Source: Actinospica robiniae DSM 44927 (lineage in GTDB: Bacteria; Actinomycetota; Actinomycetes; Streptomycetales; Catenulisporaceae). From it: a stretch of DNA of 64,000 nucleotides. Location: positions 555,372 through 619,371 of the forward strand of contig NZ_KI632511.1 of the NCBI RefSeq assembly GCF_000504285.1. Reading direction: 5' to 3'. Numbering within the stretch: the stretch's first letter is position 1; each line of letters begins with the position of its first letter. Below, in pieces: positions 15,935 through 24,997 of the stretch. Below the pieces are notes generated by a model. The model saw nothing but the letters and a program-made list of their open reading frames with translations. It was not told the origin of the DNA and did no database searches. Made by a program: the position numbers and the translations under genes.

Positions 15935-16879
15935 TCAGGTGGTGGTGCGGTTCGGCTTGTCCTCGGTGCGTTGCGCCAGTGGGCGGTAGAGCTCGGGGCG
16001 GCGGAATCGCATCCACCACTGGCCGACCGAGGCGGAGACCAGATTCAGGTCGAGATCCGCGGTGACCATGTCGTCGGTGATGGCTGCGGTTTCGGCGATG
16101 ATCCGGCCGTAGGGGTCGAGGAGCATCGCGTTGCCGGTGCGTACCTCGTCGTCGTCGCGGCCGACCCCGTTGCTGAACACGATGAACATTCCGTTGTCGT
16201 GGGCCCGTGCCGGCAGGCAGCGCACGAGCCACTCGCGCCCGTGCGTCCCGCGGAACGCGTCCTCGACCGCGCGGGGGTCGGCCGCGCGGTTCTCCCATAC
16301 CGATACCGGGATCGGGGCCTCGCCGAACGGGATCATCGAGTGCGTGCCGCCGGTCTGGTGCGGTGCCAGCAGGATCTGCGCGCCGAGCAGCGCGGTCGCC
16401 CGCACGTTTTCCACGATGTTGTTGTCGAGGCAGATCAGCACCCCGAGTCGCACACCCCACGGCGTGTCGAAGACCGTGTAGGCGCTGCCGTTGGAGATGC
16501 CGTCGTATCCGGAAGCGTGCAGTTTGCGGTGGATGTGCACGGCGCCGTCCGGCAGGCAGACCGCGTAGGAGTTGAACAGCCAGCCGTCGCGCTCGGTGAT
16601 CAGCCCGACGCCGATGCCCATGCGCAGCCGCTGCGCCAGTGCGCTGACGCGGGCAATCGACGGGCCGTCTTCGGGCTCCGCGAGTGCGCGCAGGTATTCG
16701 GGCGAGCGCCGTGCCAGGTGTCTGTTGCCGACCAGGCACAGCTCGGGGAACGCGATGAGTTGTACTGCGTCGTCGGCGGCGGAACGGGCGAAGTGCTCGA
16801 CGCGCTCGAAGTTGTATTCGTCCGCGCCGGGACGCGGCTCGAACTGGACGGTTGCGACTCGGATCATCATGGGTCCCAT
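15935..16879 (-). CDS. Carbon-nitrogen hydrolase (nitrilase superfamily)
   Basis: A 314-residue member of the nitrilase/amidase superfamily. The Glu-Lys-Cys triad is clear: Glu46 in IAFPELCLVGN, Lys119 in HIHRKLHASG, Cys150 in GVLICLDNNIVEN. The context HRKLHA and LICLDNN fits amidase/N-carbamoylase-like branches rather than a true nitrilase, but the substrate cannot be assigned. The gene is divergent from a LysR regulator with a 61-bp gap, a classical arrangement in which the regulator controls both genes. Confidence 0.9.
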   Translation of the reverse strand: MGPMMIRVATVQFEPRPGADEYNFERVEHFARSAADDAVQLIAFPELCLVGNRHLARRSPEYLRALAEPEDGPSIARVSALAQRLRMGIGVGLITERDGWLFNSYAVCLPDGAVHIHRKLHASGYDGISNGSAYTVFDTPWGVRLGVLICLDNNIVENVRATALLGAQILLAPHQTGGTHSMIPFGEAPIPVSVWENRAADPRAVEDAFRGTHGREWLVRCLPARAHDNGMFIVFSNGVGRDDDEVRTGNAMLLDPYGRIIAETAAITDDMVTADLDLNLVSASVGQWWMRFRRPELYRPLAQRTEDKPNRTTT

Positions 16880-16940
16880 CGAACCGGCGCCAGTTCGATG
16901 CGTCCAATGAATGCTAGAGCCGATTCGATAAGCTCTGGGA

Positions 16941-17819
16941 ATGGAAGATCGGCTGTTGAGGGCGTTCGTGGCGGTGGCCGACCACGGAAACTACGGTGCG
17001 GCTGCCCGGGCACTGGCGGTGACCCAGCCTGCGCTCACCAAGCAGATCCAGGCACTCGAGTCTCGTGTCGGCGGCACGCTGCTGCGGCGTGGGCGGCACG
17101 GCGCCGTGCCCACGGCGCTGGGCAGGGCGCTACTCCCCGACGCTCGCGACGCCGTCGAGCGGCTCGATGCCTTCACCCTCCGGGCGCACCGGCTGACCGC
17201 GGGCGGGACGGAGCGGCTTGCCGTCGGTTTCGGCCTGTCGACGATCGAGATCGCCCCGCGCACTGTGGCGGAGTTCCGGCGCCGCCGCCCCGGCGTCCGG
17301 GTCGCGCTGGACGACCTGTCCTCGGCAGTCCAGCTCGATCGTTTGCGGCGAGGGGAGTTGGATGCCGGCTTCGTCCGTCTCCCGGTCGACCAGGACGTGT
17401 CCGTCCTCGAACTCGGCGATGACGGACTGATGCTGGCGATCCCCGAGGGCGTCGACCCATGCCCGGGAGTGGAGACGCTGATCAGAGAGCTGGGGCTGAT
17501 CTACCTGACCCGCTCCGGGAATCCCGGCTTTGTGGCACTGACCGACAACTACCTTGAGGCCGTCGGTCTGCGGCCGCGGATCCTGCAACGCGCCGGGGAC
17601 ATCCAGACCGTGTTGGCTCTGGTGACCGCGGGCATCGGCGCGGCACTCGTCTCAGCTCGTGCCGGCACCATCAGACCGGGACTGCGCCTGCTGCCTGTCG
17701 GCCATCCCGCCGCTCGTTGGCGGATCGCTCTGGCGTGGGTTCAGCGCGATCCGTCCCCGACGCTGGTCGCGTTCATCGAGTCCGCCAGGGACATCGCGGG
17801 CAACAATCTCCAGCTATAG
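16941..17819 (+). CDS. LysR-family transcriptional regulator
   Basis: A 292-residue LTTR beginning MEDRLLRAFVAVADHGNYGA. The winged HTH occupies residues 1-60 (ARALAVTQPALTKQIQALES), followed by the linker helix and a periplasmic-binding-like effector domain (residues ~90-290). It is transcribed away from the nitrilase-like gene, so it probably activates that gene in response to a substrate or product. Confidence 0.93.
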   Translation: MEDRLLRAFVAVADHGNYGAAARALAVTQPALTKQIQALESRVGGTLLRRGRHGAVPTALGRALLPDARDAVERLDAFTLRAHRLTAGGTERLAVGFGLSTIEIAPRTVAEFRRRRPGVRVALDDLSSAVQLDRLRRGELDAGFVRLPVDQDVSVLELGDDGLMLAIPEGVDPCPGVETLIRELGLIYLTRSGNPGFVALTDNYLEAVGLRPRILQRAGDIQTVLALVTAGIGAALVSARAGTIRPGLRLLPVGHPAARWRIALAWVQRDPSPTLVAFIESARDIAGNNLQL

Positions 17820-17934
17820 GAGCAGCCTCATGACCTTAGGGTTGGAGATCCGCCACCCTCTCCCGAGCCCACCCGACGAGTGACTGGCACACAACCACCT
17901 GGCGGATTTCACTCGGGCCGCCGAGGTCATGGGC

Positions 17935-18225
17935 GGGGAATGACGAGCTGTGGGCGCGGCTCGAGCCGCTGCTACCCGTCATCGTGCGCAGGCAGCGTCA
18001 TCCCGGACGCAAGCGCCTGGACGACCGCAAGGCGCTCTACGGGATCCTCTGTTCGTGCTCTGCACCGGGATCCGCTGGGAGTTCCTGCCCCAGGAGTTGG
18101 GCTTCGGATCCGGAATGACGTGTCGGCGCAGGTTGCGCGAGTGGACAACGCCGGTGTCTGGCAGCAGCTACACGAACTGCTGCTCGCCGAGTACTCGTCG
18201 AGGCACGCGGCATTGGACGTAACCC
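17935..18225 (+). pseudogene. IS5-family transposase N-terminal remnant
   Basis: Translation shows DELWARLEPLLPVIVRRQRH and PGRKRLDDRKALYGIL, then in a second frame LFVLCTGIRWEFLPQELGF and CRRRLREW, then in a third NAGVWQQLHELLLAE. These are consecutive blocks of the DUF4096 N-terminal domain of IS5-type transposases, broken by two frameshifts (about 18046 and 18145). The DDE catalytic part is missing. The element is a dead fragment. Confidence 0.8.
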
Positions 18226-18250
18226 GGTGCGGTCGTGTCAAGGCCCGCCC

Positions 18251-19234
18251 TCAATCCTCTGGCAGGGTGCGGGGATGGCCGAAGCGGGCGAGCAGGCCCG
18301 GGCCGGTGAAGCGGGTGAGTGCCTGGATCCGGTCTCCGCGCAGGGTCAGGACGATGAGGCCGTTGGCCCGCCAGATCGGCGCGTGCGGGTCGGGGAGGTA
18401 GAGCATCAGGGCCGGCTGGCCGTTGGCCCGGGCGGGGAGGAATCTGAGCTCGAGCCCCACGTGCGACTGCAGGAAACGGGCGATCGGCCAGGGCCCGATG
18501 TGCTCGTCGGGCTCCGGGGGCATCGTCAGCCTGGCGTCCTCGGTCAGCAGGGAAACCAGTTCGTCCAGGTCGAAGCGTTGGAATGCGCTGACGAACCGGT
18601 CGACGACGGCGGCCTCGGCCGTTGACCTGGGCAGGGGCACCTCGTTCGGGCGCTGGTCGGGCGGGATCGCGGCACGGGCCCGGATCAGCGCGCTGTTGAC
18701 GGCGGCCGGCGTGGTGCCGAGGATGCCCGCGGCCTCGGACGCGGGGAAGCCGAGCACGTCTCGGAGCACCAGGACCGCGCGCTGCTGAGGCGGCAGGTGT
18801 TGGAGGCCCGCCACGAACGACAGCGCGATCGACTCCCGGGCGTCGTAGCGGGCCTCGGGGCCGGGAACCAGATCGTCCGGATCCCCGGGGTAGGGCTCGA
18901 GCCACCACGGCTCGGCGGACCACTCCCGCCCCGGCCGACGCGGGCCGTGCTCGGGCTGACCCGCCGGCTGCGGGCGACGGGACTCGCCGCGCAGGTAGTT
19001 GAGGCAGCGGTTGGTCGCGATCCGGTACAGCCACGCCCGCAGCGAGCGGCCGTCGAAGCGCTCGATCGAACGCCATGCCGCCAACAGGGCCTCCTGAAGC
19101 ACGTCCTCGGCGTCCTGGACTGATCCGAGAATCCGGTAGCAGTGCGCCTGCAACTCGCGGCGGTGGGGATCGACGAGTTCGCGGAAGGCCTCGCCGTCCC
19201 CGGCCTGTGCGAGAGCGAGGGTCGCCTCGGTCAT
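18251..19234 (-). CDS. ECF sigma factor with C-terminal SnoaL-like domain
   Basis: A 327-residue sigma-70 family factor starting MTEATLALAQAGDGEAFREL. Region 2 is LVDPHRRELQAHCYRILGSV with AEDVLQEALLAAWR, and region 4 is LQHLPPQQRAVLVLRDVLGF with ASEAAGILGTTPAAVNSAL. The C-terminal ~130 residues (VVDRFVSAFQRFDLDELVSL ... FTGPGLLARFGHP) form a SnoaL/NTF2-like domain, as in the large actinobacterial group described by TIGR02960. In these factors the extra domain is thought to tune activity in place of an anti-sigma factor. The gene is divergent from the MFS exporter at 19391. The upstream ATG at 19291 is rejected because the extra residues lack similarity. Confidence 0.9.
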   Translation of the reverse strand: MTEATLALAQAGDGEAFRELVDPHRRELQAHCYRILGSVQDAEDVLQEALLAAWRSIERFDGRSLRAWLYRIATNRCLNYLRGESRRPQPAGQPEHGPRRPGREWSAEPWWLEPYPGDPDDLVPGPEARYDARESIALSFVAGLQHLPPQQRAVLVLRDVLGFPASEAAGILGTTPAAVNSALIRARAAIPPDQRPNEVPLPRSTAEAAVVDRFVSAFQRFDLDELVSLLTEDARLTMPPEPDEHIGPWPIARFLQSHVGLELRFLPARANGQPALMLYLPDPHAPIWRANGLIVLTLRGDRIQALTRFTGPGLLARFGHPRTLPED

Positions 19235-19390
19235 GGTGAGATCCGTCCTTTCGTCCGGCCGCCTGGAATACGGGCCCTGAACATGCAACACCGGCGGCGG
19301 GCGCGATTCATCGCCCTGCGTCGGTGAATCCGAGGGGCGGCCGGTGCTTCACCTGGTAAGGACTCTCACCAGTGACGACCGGAGGCAACC

Positions 19391-20851
19391 GTGACCTCAG
19401 TGGACCGCGGGAACGACATCCGCGCAGAAGCATCCGCACCGCTCGACGCCGTGCACCGATGGCGGGCATTCGCGCTGCTCGCCGTGGCGTACTTCATGAC
19501 CGCGGTCGATATGTTGATCGTCAACGTGGCGCTGCCGACGATCGGCGTCAAGCTGCACTTCGCCGAATCGGACCTGCAGTGGGTGGTGACCGCCTACGCG
19601 CTCACCTTCGGCGGCTTCCTCCTCCTCGGCGGGAGGACCTCCGACCTGCTCGGCCGCCGGCGGACGTTCACGGCCGGGCTCGCGCTCTTCACCGCGGCCT
19701 CGCTCGGGTGCGCGCTGGCGAGCAGCGGCACGTTGCTGATCGTCATGCGCGGGATCCAGGGCTTGGGCGCCGCCGCGGTGCTGCCCGCCGCGCTCTCCCT
19801 CGTGATGAACATGTTTCCCGAGGGCGCCGAGCGTAACAAGGCGCTCGGTATCTGGGGCGCCGTCGGCGCCAGCGGAGCGACATTCGGCGTGCTCGCCGGC
19901 GGCGTTCTCACCCGGTATGCCGGCTGGCCCAGCATCTTCTACCTGAACGTCGCCATCGGTGCGGCCGCGCTGCTGCTGACCCGGAAACTGCTGCCGGAAA
20001 GCAGGCTGCCGGCCACGCGCCGCCGCTACGACGTGCCCGGCGCGCTCACCGTGACCGGTTCCCTGGTGCTTGCGGTCTACGCGATTTCGCAAGCACCGGC
20101 CGTCGGGTGGAGCGCCGCTCGGACCGTGGCCCTGCTCGCCGTCTCTGCGGTTCTGCTGGCCGCGTTCGTCATGCTCGAAGCCAGGGCGCAGGCACCGCTT
20201 CTGCCGCTGCGGCTCTTCCGGCTCAAGACCCTCGCCGGGTCCAACGCCGTCGGCTTCCTGCTCGGGGCGGCCTTTTACGGCTACATCTTCATCGGCACCC
20301 TCTACATGCAAGAAGTGCTGCGCTACTCCGCCATGACGACCGGCCTGGCCTGGCTGACCGTCGGCCTGACCGGTGTGGTTCTCGCCGGCCCGGCCCAGAT
20401 CCTGGTGACCCGCGCGTCGGTCAGGCTGGTGATGGCGGCCGGGATGACCCTCACCGGGGCCGGGATCCTGTGGGCCACGCAGGCGCCCGTGCACGGCGGT
20501 TTCTGGGCGAACCTGGCCGGCCCCTTCTTCCTCACCGGGACCGTCACCTGGGCGTTCATCCCGGTATCGATCGGAGGCCTGGTCGGCGTCGCCGAGCGGG
20601 ACGCGGGCGTCGCCTCAGGGCTCATCGACTCCTCCCAGCAACTCGGCGGTGCGCTCGGGATCGCCGTCGCGTCAACCGTCGCCGCCGCGCGAACCCGCGG
20701 GATGCTCGGGAGCGGCCATGGCGCCGCGGACGCGCTCACCGGAGGATTCCATGAGGCGTTGTGGGTATGCGGGCTCATCGGCCTGGCCGCCGTCCCCGTG
20801 GCCCTCTTCCGCGTCCGGCGCGTCGCGGAGCCGGATCGGCTAAGCCGCTAG
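19391..20851 (+). CDS. MFS multidrug exporter, DHA2 (14-TM) family
   Basis: A 486-residue inner-membrane drug:H+ antiporter of the EmrB/QacA type. The first helix motif D-x-x-x-V-N-V-A-L-P is seen as TAVDMLIVNVALPTIG. Motif A is GGRTSDLLGRRRTF and motif C is ASGATFGVLAGGVLTRYAGW. About 14 hydrophobic segments follow. GTG 19391 is preceded by GGAGG with good spacing. It is divergent from the ECF sigma factor and ends at a shared terminator with the convergent MFS gene. Confidence 0.92.
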   Translation: MTSVDRGNDIRAEASAPLDAVHRWRAFALLAVAYFMTAVDMLIVNVALPTIGVKLHFAESDLQWVVTAYALTFGGFLLLGGRTSDLLGRRRTFTAGLALFTAASLGCALASSGTLLIVMRGIQGLGAAAVLPAALSLVMNMFPEGAERNKALGIWGAVGASGATFGVLAGGVLTRYAGWPSIFYLNVAIGAAALLLTRKLLPESRLPATRRRYDVPGALTVTGSLVLAVYAISQAPAVGWSAARTVALLAVSAVLLAAFVMLEARAQAPLLPLRLFRLKTLAGSNAVGFLLGAAFYGYIFIGTLYMQEVLRYSAMTTGLAWLTVGLTGVVLAGPAQILVTRASVRLVMAAGMTLTGAGILWATQAPVHGGFWANLAGPFFLTGTVTWAFIPVSIGGLVGVAERDAGVASGLIDSSQQLGGALGIAVASTVAAARTRGMLGSGHGAADALTGGFHEALWVCGLIGLAAVPVALFRVRRVAEPDRLSR

Positions 20852-20859
20852 CCGAGGAC

Positions 20860-20917
20860 CCGGGTCGTGCACCACCGGCATGGTCAATCGACAGCGACAC
20901 GGTGGGGCGCGACCCGG
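20860..20917. terminator. Bidirectional terminator between convergent MFS genes
   Basis: An extended hairpin lies exactly between the stop codons at 20851 (+) and 20919 (-). The outer stem is CCGGGTCG (20860-20867) with CGACCCGG (20910-20917), and the inner stem is CCACCG (20872-20877) with CGGTGG (20900-20905), separated by a symmetrical 4x4 internal loop. It lacks a U tract, as is common in high-GC actinomycetes. Confidence 0.7.
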
Positions 20918-20918
20918 C

Positions 20919-22259
20919 TCAGCCGGCACCCTCGCAGAGCACTGCTTCGGCCGCCGCTTCCGGCTCCTCGCCGGCCGGGCGGGCGGGCAACTGTCGATCG
21001 CGGGCGACGGCGGAGCGCAGCAGTGCGACGGGAACCAGCACGTAGCACACGGCCAGGATCCACATGGCGGTGCGCACCCCCAGGATCGAGCCGACGGCGC
21101 CGGCGGCCAGGGCGCCGACCGGGATGAAACCGTCGCCCAGTACGCGGGAAGCGGCCACGACCCTGGTGAGCAGCCGCGGCTGACAGTAGCTCTGGACGAA
21201 GCTGCCGGCCAGGACGCTGCAGAGCGCGATCCCGACGCCCATGGCAACCGCACCCAGGGCGAAGAAGCCGAGCCGCCAGCCGTCCGCGGACAGCGGCAGG
21301 AGCAGGGCGAACGGCGCCGAACCGGCTTGGGCCGCCAGCAGGGCGCGGGCGGACCCCAGCCGCCGGGCCGCCGGCCGGGCGAGCATCGCGCCGAGCACGC
21401 CGCCCAGGCTGCCGATGCCGATGACCAGTCCGGCCGCGCCGGCCGGGACGTGCTCGGTGCGCACGAGGAACACCACCCGCAGTGCCGCGATGCCCTGCAG
21501 CAGGCAGTTCATCGCGGCAGGCAGCCAGGTGAGGGTACGCAGATACGGATCATGGCGGATGACGGAGATACCCTCGAGCGCCGGACGCAGTACGCCGCGC
21601 CGGTCGGCGACCCGCGGCCGGTGTTCGGCCGGCGGACGGATGCCGAGCAGGCAGAGCGCCGAGACGAAGAAGGTCATCACATCCACCGCTATCCCGGTGA
21701 CCGCGCCGGCCGCCTGGGCGATGGTCCCGCCGAGGCCCGGACCGGCGAATCGGGCCCCCTGCGCGCCGGCCTGCAACGCGCCGTTCCCCTCGACCAGCGC
21801 GGACGCCGGGACCAGCTCTGGCAGCAGGCTCCGGTACGCGATCGAGAAGAACACCGCGCTCCCACCCGCCAGCAGCGCAGCGATGAGCAGGTGCGCGTAG
21901 GTCAGGACGTGCAGCCAGGCCGCCACCGGGACACTGAGCAGGACGACCGCCGAGACGACGTCGCACACGAGCAGGGTCGTGCGATGTGGCCATCGGTCGG
22001 CCAGCGCCCCGGCCGGCAGGCCGATCAGCAGCCAGGGCAACCAGGTTGCCGCGGTCAGCGCGGCCACGGCCAAGGTGCTCGCGTGCAGCGTGATCACCGC
22101 GACCAGCGGCAGCGCCACGGTCGTGATCGCGCTGCCCATGGCGCTGGTCGTCTCGCCGAACCAGAGCAGGCCGAAGTCGCGTGTGCGCAGCAGCCCACCC
22201 CGCCGGCGCCCCGCCTCCGTGCCCGGCCGGGCGCGCCGCGTCTCCGCACTACCCGCCAT
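20919..22259 (-). CDS. MFS exporter (EntS/MFS_3-like, 12 TM)
   Basis: A 446-residue 12-helix transporter. The cytoplasmic motif between helices 2 and 3 is GLPAGALADRWPHRTTLLVC, and LPELVPASALVEGNGALQAG is the helix 4-5 block typical of the MFS_3 (enterobactin-exporter-like) group. The N-terminal ~22 residues are basic and Arg/Gly-rich. The family includes macrolide and siderophore exporters, but the substrate is not predictable here. It is convergent with the DHA2 exporter and seems to be a single-gene unit. Confidence 0.88.
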   Translation of the reverse strand: MAGSAETRRARPGTEAGRRRGGLLRTRDFGLLWFGETTSAMGSAITTVALPLVAVITLHASTLAVAALTAATWLPWLLIGLPAGALADRWPHRTTLLVCDVVSAVVLLSVPVAAWLHVLTYAHLLIAALLAGGSAVFFSIAYRSLLPELVPASALVEGNGALQAGAQGARFAGPGLGGTIAQAAGAVTGIAVDVMTFFVSALCLLGIRPPAEHRPRVADRRGVLRPALEGISVIRHDPYLRTLTWLPAAMNCLLQGIAALRVVFLVRTEHVPAGAAGLVIGIGSLGGVLGAMLARPAARRLGSARALLAAQAGSAPFALLLPLSADGWRLGFFALGAVAMGVGIALCSVLAGSFVQSYCQPRLLTRVVAASRVLGDGFIPVGALAAGAVGSILGVRTAMWILAVCYVLVPVALLRSAVARDRQLPARPAGEEPEAAAEAVLCEGAG

Positions 22260-22341
22260 ACCGGCCGTCCCTTCGCTGCCGAGTCCATGCGCTTCGCCGA
22301 CAACGTACTGAAACGGACACTATCCGGGCGCGCGAGTTCGC

Positions 22342-22680
22342 TCAGAGCAGAGAAGTGAACCCGAGACTCCTGCGGAAGATCTCCCGTGCTGGCCCGTGCC
22401 CGTGCTCCCCGCGCAGTGGGTCATCCCCTGCGACGCTGACCAGCGCGTACGGCTCATCGGGGGAGAACGTGACAGCACGCCCGCCGATGTAGCCGAGCTC
22501 CACGTGGGTGACGTGACTCGACGCCACGTCGATGACGGTGTGGCGTACGTGGCCTGGGTGTTCGCCACGGACACCCGGGCGCCCGAGGGCTCGATGGCGA
22601 CGCTGTAGGGGAGTGCGCTCTTGCCGACATCGATCGCCTCGAGGGCCGAGACCGACTCCGGACCGCCCGTGGCCAGGCCC
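22342..22680 (-). pseudogene. YVTN beta-propeller protein, C-terminal remnant
   Basis: Minus-strand translation gives VSALEAIDVGKSALPYSVAI, EPSGARVSVANTQATYA in one frame, then TVIDVASSHVTHVELGYIGG and RAVTFSPDEPYALV in another, ending IFRRSLGFTSLL. The alternation of PSGARVSVAN and TVIDVAS blocks is the repeat signature of YVTN-family beta-propellers. A frameshift at about 22545 and the lack of upstream repeats show that it is a dead 3' fragment. The 200 bp further upstream (to 22884) hold no clear gene. Confidence 0.6.
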
Positions 22681-22884
22681 GCCTAGCTCATCCGGAACCA
22701 GTACCAGACGGCTCAGCCTGGCCTCGAGCGCAGCGTTCGAGCCGAGCCCGGAATCGCAGACGTATGTTGACGTCGGTGCGCCGCTGGCCCAGTATGAGCA
22801 CGCTGTCGCGTTGACCTCGGGTGGGGGCGACGATGTCGCGTCCACTGGGGCGGACTCGCGGAGAACGAACCCGGAAAGGCGAGC

Positions 22885-24396
22885 ATGCACGTCAGAACCG
22901 ACGCGCTTCCCGAAAGCAGCCCGTCCTCGCAAGGTATCGACTCGCGCCGGATCACGGAGTTCCTGGACGCGCTCGAGGCGGAGCCGGGGATCGAACCGCA
23001 CAGCGTGATGATTCTGCGGCACGGGAGCGTTGTGGCACAGGGCTGGTGGGCGCCGTACACCGCCGACCGCAGGCAGTTGCTGTACTCGCTGAGCAAGAGT
23101 TTCACCGCGGCGGCCGCAGCGTTCGCCTGCGCCGAGGGCAGGCTGCGCCTCGACGATCCGGTGGTGGCCTACTTCCCGGAGTTCGAGGCGGAGATCACCG
23201 ATCCGCGCAGCCGGCGGATCCTCGTGCGACACGTGCTGTCGATGGCCAGCGGGCACCGTGCAGAGCAGTGGGACGACGCCGTGGACCGGGACCCGGCCGA
23301 GCCGGTCCGCGGCTTCCTGCTGAGCGGGCCGGACGGCGAGCCCGGCAGCGTCTTCGCCTACAACCAGCCGTGTACGTTCACGCTCGCCTCGATCGTGCAG
23401 CGGGTGGCGGGGGAGCGACTGGTCGACTACCTGCGTCCGCGTCTGTTCGAGCCGCTCGGCATCGGCGAGGTGGCGTGGCAGGAGTATGAGCGGGGGCGCG
23501 ACCTCGGCTTCACCGGGCTGCACGCGACGACGGACGCGATCGCCCGGCTGGGACAGCTCTATCTCCAGGGCGGGGTGTGGAACGGCGTCCGGCTGTTGCC
23601 GCAGGAGTGGGTCGAGCAGGCGACGCGGACGCAGGTCGCCAACGGGCTGGACCCGGCGTCGGACTGGTCGCAGGGCTACGGGTTCCAGTTCTGGATGTCC
23701 CGGCACGGCTTCCGCGGCGACGGCGCGTACGGGCAGTACTGCTTGATCCTGCCGGAACAGGACGCGGTGGTCGCCATGACGTCGCAGACCGCCGACATGC
23801 AGCGCGTGCTCGATCTGGCCTGGGAGCATCTGCTGCCGGCCTTCGACGGCCAGGGCCCGGCCGCGGCCGACGCCGAGACGGCGGAGCAGGCCGACGCCTC
23901 CCTGGCCCGTCGTCTTGGCGAACTGTCCGTCCCGCCGTGCACGGGCGCCCCGGCTCCGCGCGGGGTGGCCGACGCCGCCGCGGCGGACGGTCTCGTCTTC
24001 TCGGCCGAGACGGACGGCGCAGGACGACCGGTCTCCCGGCTGCGCCTGGAGCAGAGCCCTGATAAGTCGGGTGACTGGAACCTCGTGATCACGGAGGACG
24101 CCGGCCGCGTCGATCCGTCCGATGCCGGATACGAGGATTTTCCGCGCGGCACGCTGACGTTGCGGCTGGCCCCGGGCGGAGGCTGGACCGTGTCCGCGCC
24201 GGACGAGATTCCGACCGCGGTGAGCGGCGGCTGGGTCGATACGAACACGCTCAGCTTCGCCGTGCTGTTCCTCGAGACGCCGCACAGCATCCACGTGACC
24301 TGCGACCTCGCACGGGGCACGGTCGACTCTTACTTCAGAACCGTGCCGCTCAGCACCGGCACCCTGACCCGGCTCCGCGCACCACGGATAGCGTGA
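22885..24396 (+). CDS. Class C beta-lactamase-like serine hydrolase
   Basis: A 503-residue serine hydrolase of the beta-lactamase/penicillin-binding-protein-like fold. The nucleophile motif SxxK is Ser68-Leu-Ser-Lys71 in QLLYSLSKSFTAA, and the second motif Tyr is Tyr159 in VFAYNQPCTFTLAS. The third motif is less obvious; HGFRGDGAYGQY near residue 275 is the likely position. No signal peptide is seen, which suggests a cytoplasmic esterase or peptidase rather than a drug-resistance lactamase. Residues ~360-503 are an extra beta-rich domain ending in FRTVPLSTGTLTRLRAP. No operon partner is evident. Confidence 0.88.
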   Translation: MHVRTDALPESSPSSQGIDSRRITEFLDALEAEPGIEPHSVMILRHGSVVAQGWWAPYTADRRQLLYSLSKSFTAAAAAFACAEGRLRLDDPVVAYFPEFEAEITDPRSRRILVRHVLSMASGHRAEQWDDAVDRDPAEPVRGFLLSGPDGEPGSVFAYNQPCTFTLASIVQRVAGERLVDYLRPRLFEPLGIGEVAWQEYERGRDLGFTGLHATTDAIARLGQLYLQGGVWNGVRLLPQEWVEQATRTQVANGLDPASDWSQGYGFQFWMSRHGFRGDGAYGQYCLILPEQDAVVAMTSQTADMQRVLDLAWEHLLPAFDGQGPAAADAETAEQADASLARRLGELSVPPCTGAPAPRGVADAAAADGLVFSAETDGAGRPVSRLRLEQSPDKSGDWNLVITEDAGRVDPSDAGYEDFPRGTLTLRLAPGGGWTVSAPDEIPTAVSGGWVDTNTLSFAVLFLETPHSIHVTCDLARGTVDSYFRTVPLSTGTLTRLRAPRIA

Positions 24397-24488
24397 CGGG
24401 TCAGCATCTGGGTTCGGGGCCTTCGTCGATGGAGAGCGCTAACTGCAGGGCTGTGCGGACGAAATCGTCCAGTGTTGTATCAAGAAGT

Positions 24489-24640
24489 TTATGGACCCTG
24501 ATCCAGCGAGTGGATCCGGATCCGGCGTGTGCCGTGCTCGATGAACACCAGCACGAAGAGCCGTTCGAGCAGGGCTGAGTCCACGTGCGGGAAGTCCGTT
24601 GCGGCCGCCTGAGCGCAACCGTGCAAGGCCGCACCGCCGG
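24489..24640 (-). pseudogene. Transposase integrase-core fragment
   Basis: The minus strand reads DFPHVDSALLERLFVLVFIE then HGTRRIRIH, closely matching the first-Asp block of integrase-core transposases of the type that read DFxHVDTVLL. The frame ends soon after (SLDQGP), and a later segment in another frame (INFLIQ) resembles the next block. The rest of the domain is lost. Flanking sequence to 24806 is open but low-complexity (Arg/Pro-rich) and not assignable. Confidence 0.55.
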
Positions 24641-24811
24641 AGACGTCCGGCGCTTCGCAAAGCATCCGCTCTCTGCTCCACGCATCGCGCGGTGCTGGAA
24701 GGCGTCGCGGCAGGCGGCGGAGCGCGGCCCGGCACCTTGCGCCCGGCAGTCCCCGAAATCGCCGGAAGCCCTTGACGGCCGGGGTGTGGGTGCCTAATCT
24801 CCCCATCTGAG

Positions 24812-24830
24812 GTTAGGAAACTTTCTTAAC
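24812..24830. promoter_or_regulatory. Near-perfect 19-bp palindrome upstream of chitinase
   Basis: The sequence GTTAGGAAACTTTCTTAAC is a palindrome around a central C with one mismatched pair. It lies 168 bp before the GH18 gene, in an AT-richer patch. From memory, sites of the form TTAGGAAA-TTTCCTAA often precede secreted glycosyl-hydrolase genes in actinomycetes, which would make this a repressor or activator operator. The cognate protein is not identified. Confidence 0.5.
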
Positions 24831-24997
24831 AAGAAGCCGGGGTCCGCGTGCAGCGCCCATCGGGCACCCGCCGCAGCCCCTCTCATCCGCACACGTACGC
24901 GGGCCGCCGGTACCGCCGCATATTCGCAATACCCGCACATGCACCGCGATGACACCCGCACAGCCACTGCCCGTCCACACCCACCGGAGGATCAGGT

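Noticed and set aside
22342-24294. 650-codon minus-strand frame opposite the beta-lactamase-like gene
   Set aside because: Mostly the antisense shadow of the hydrolase; only its last ~90 codons (YVTN remnant) have protein character.
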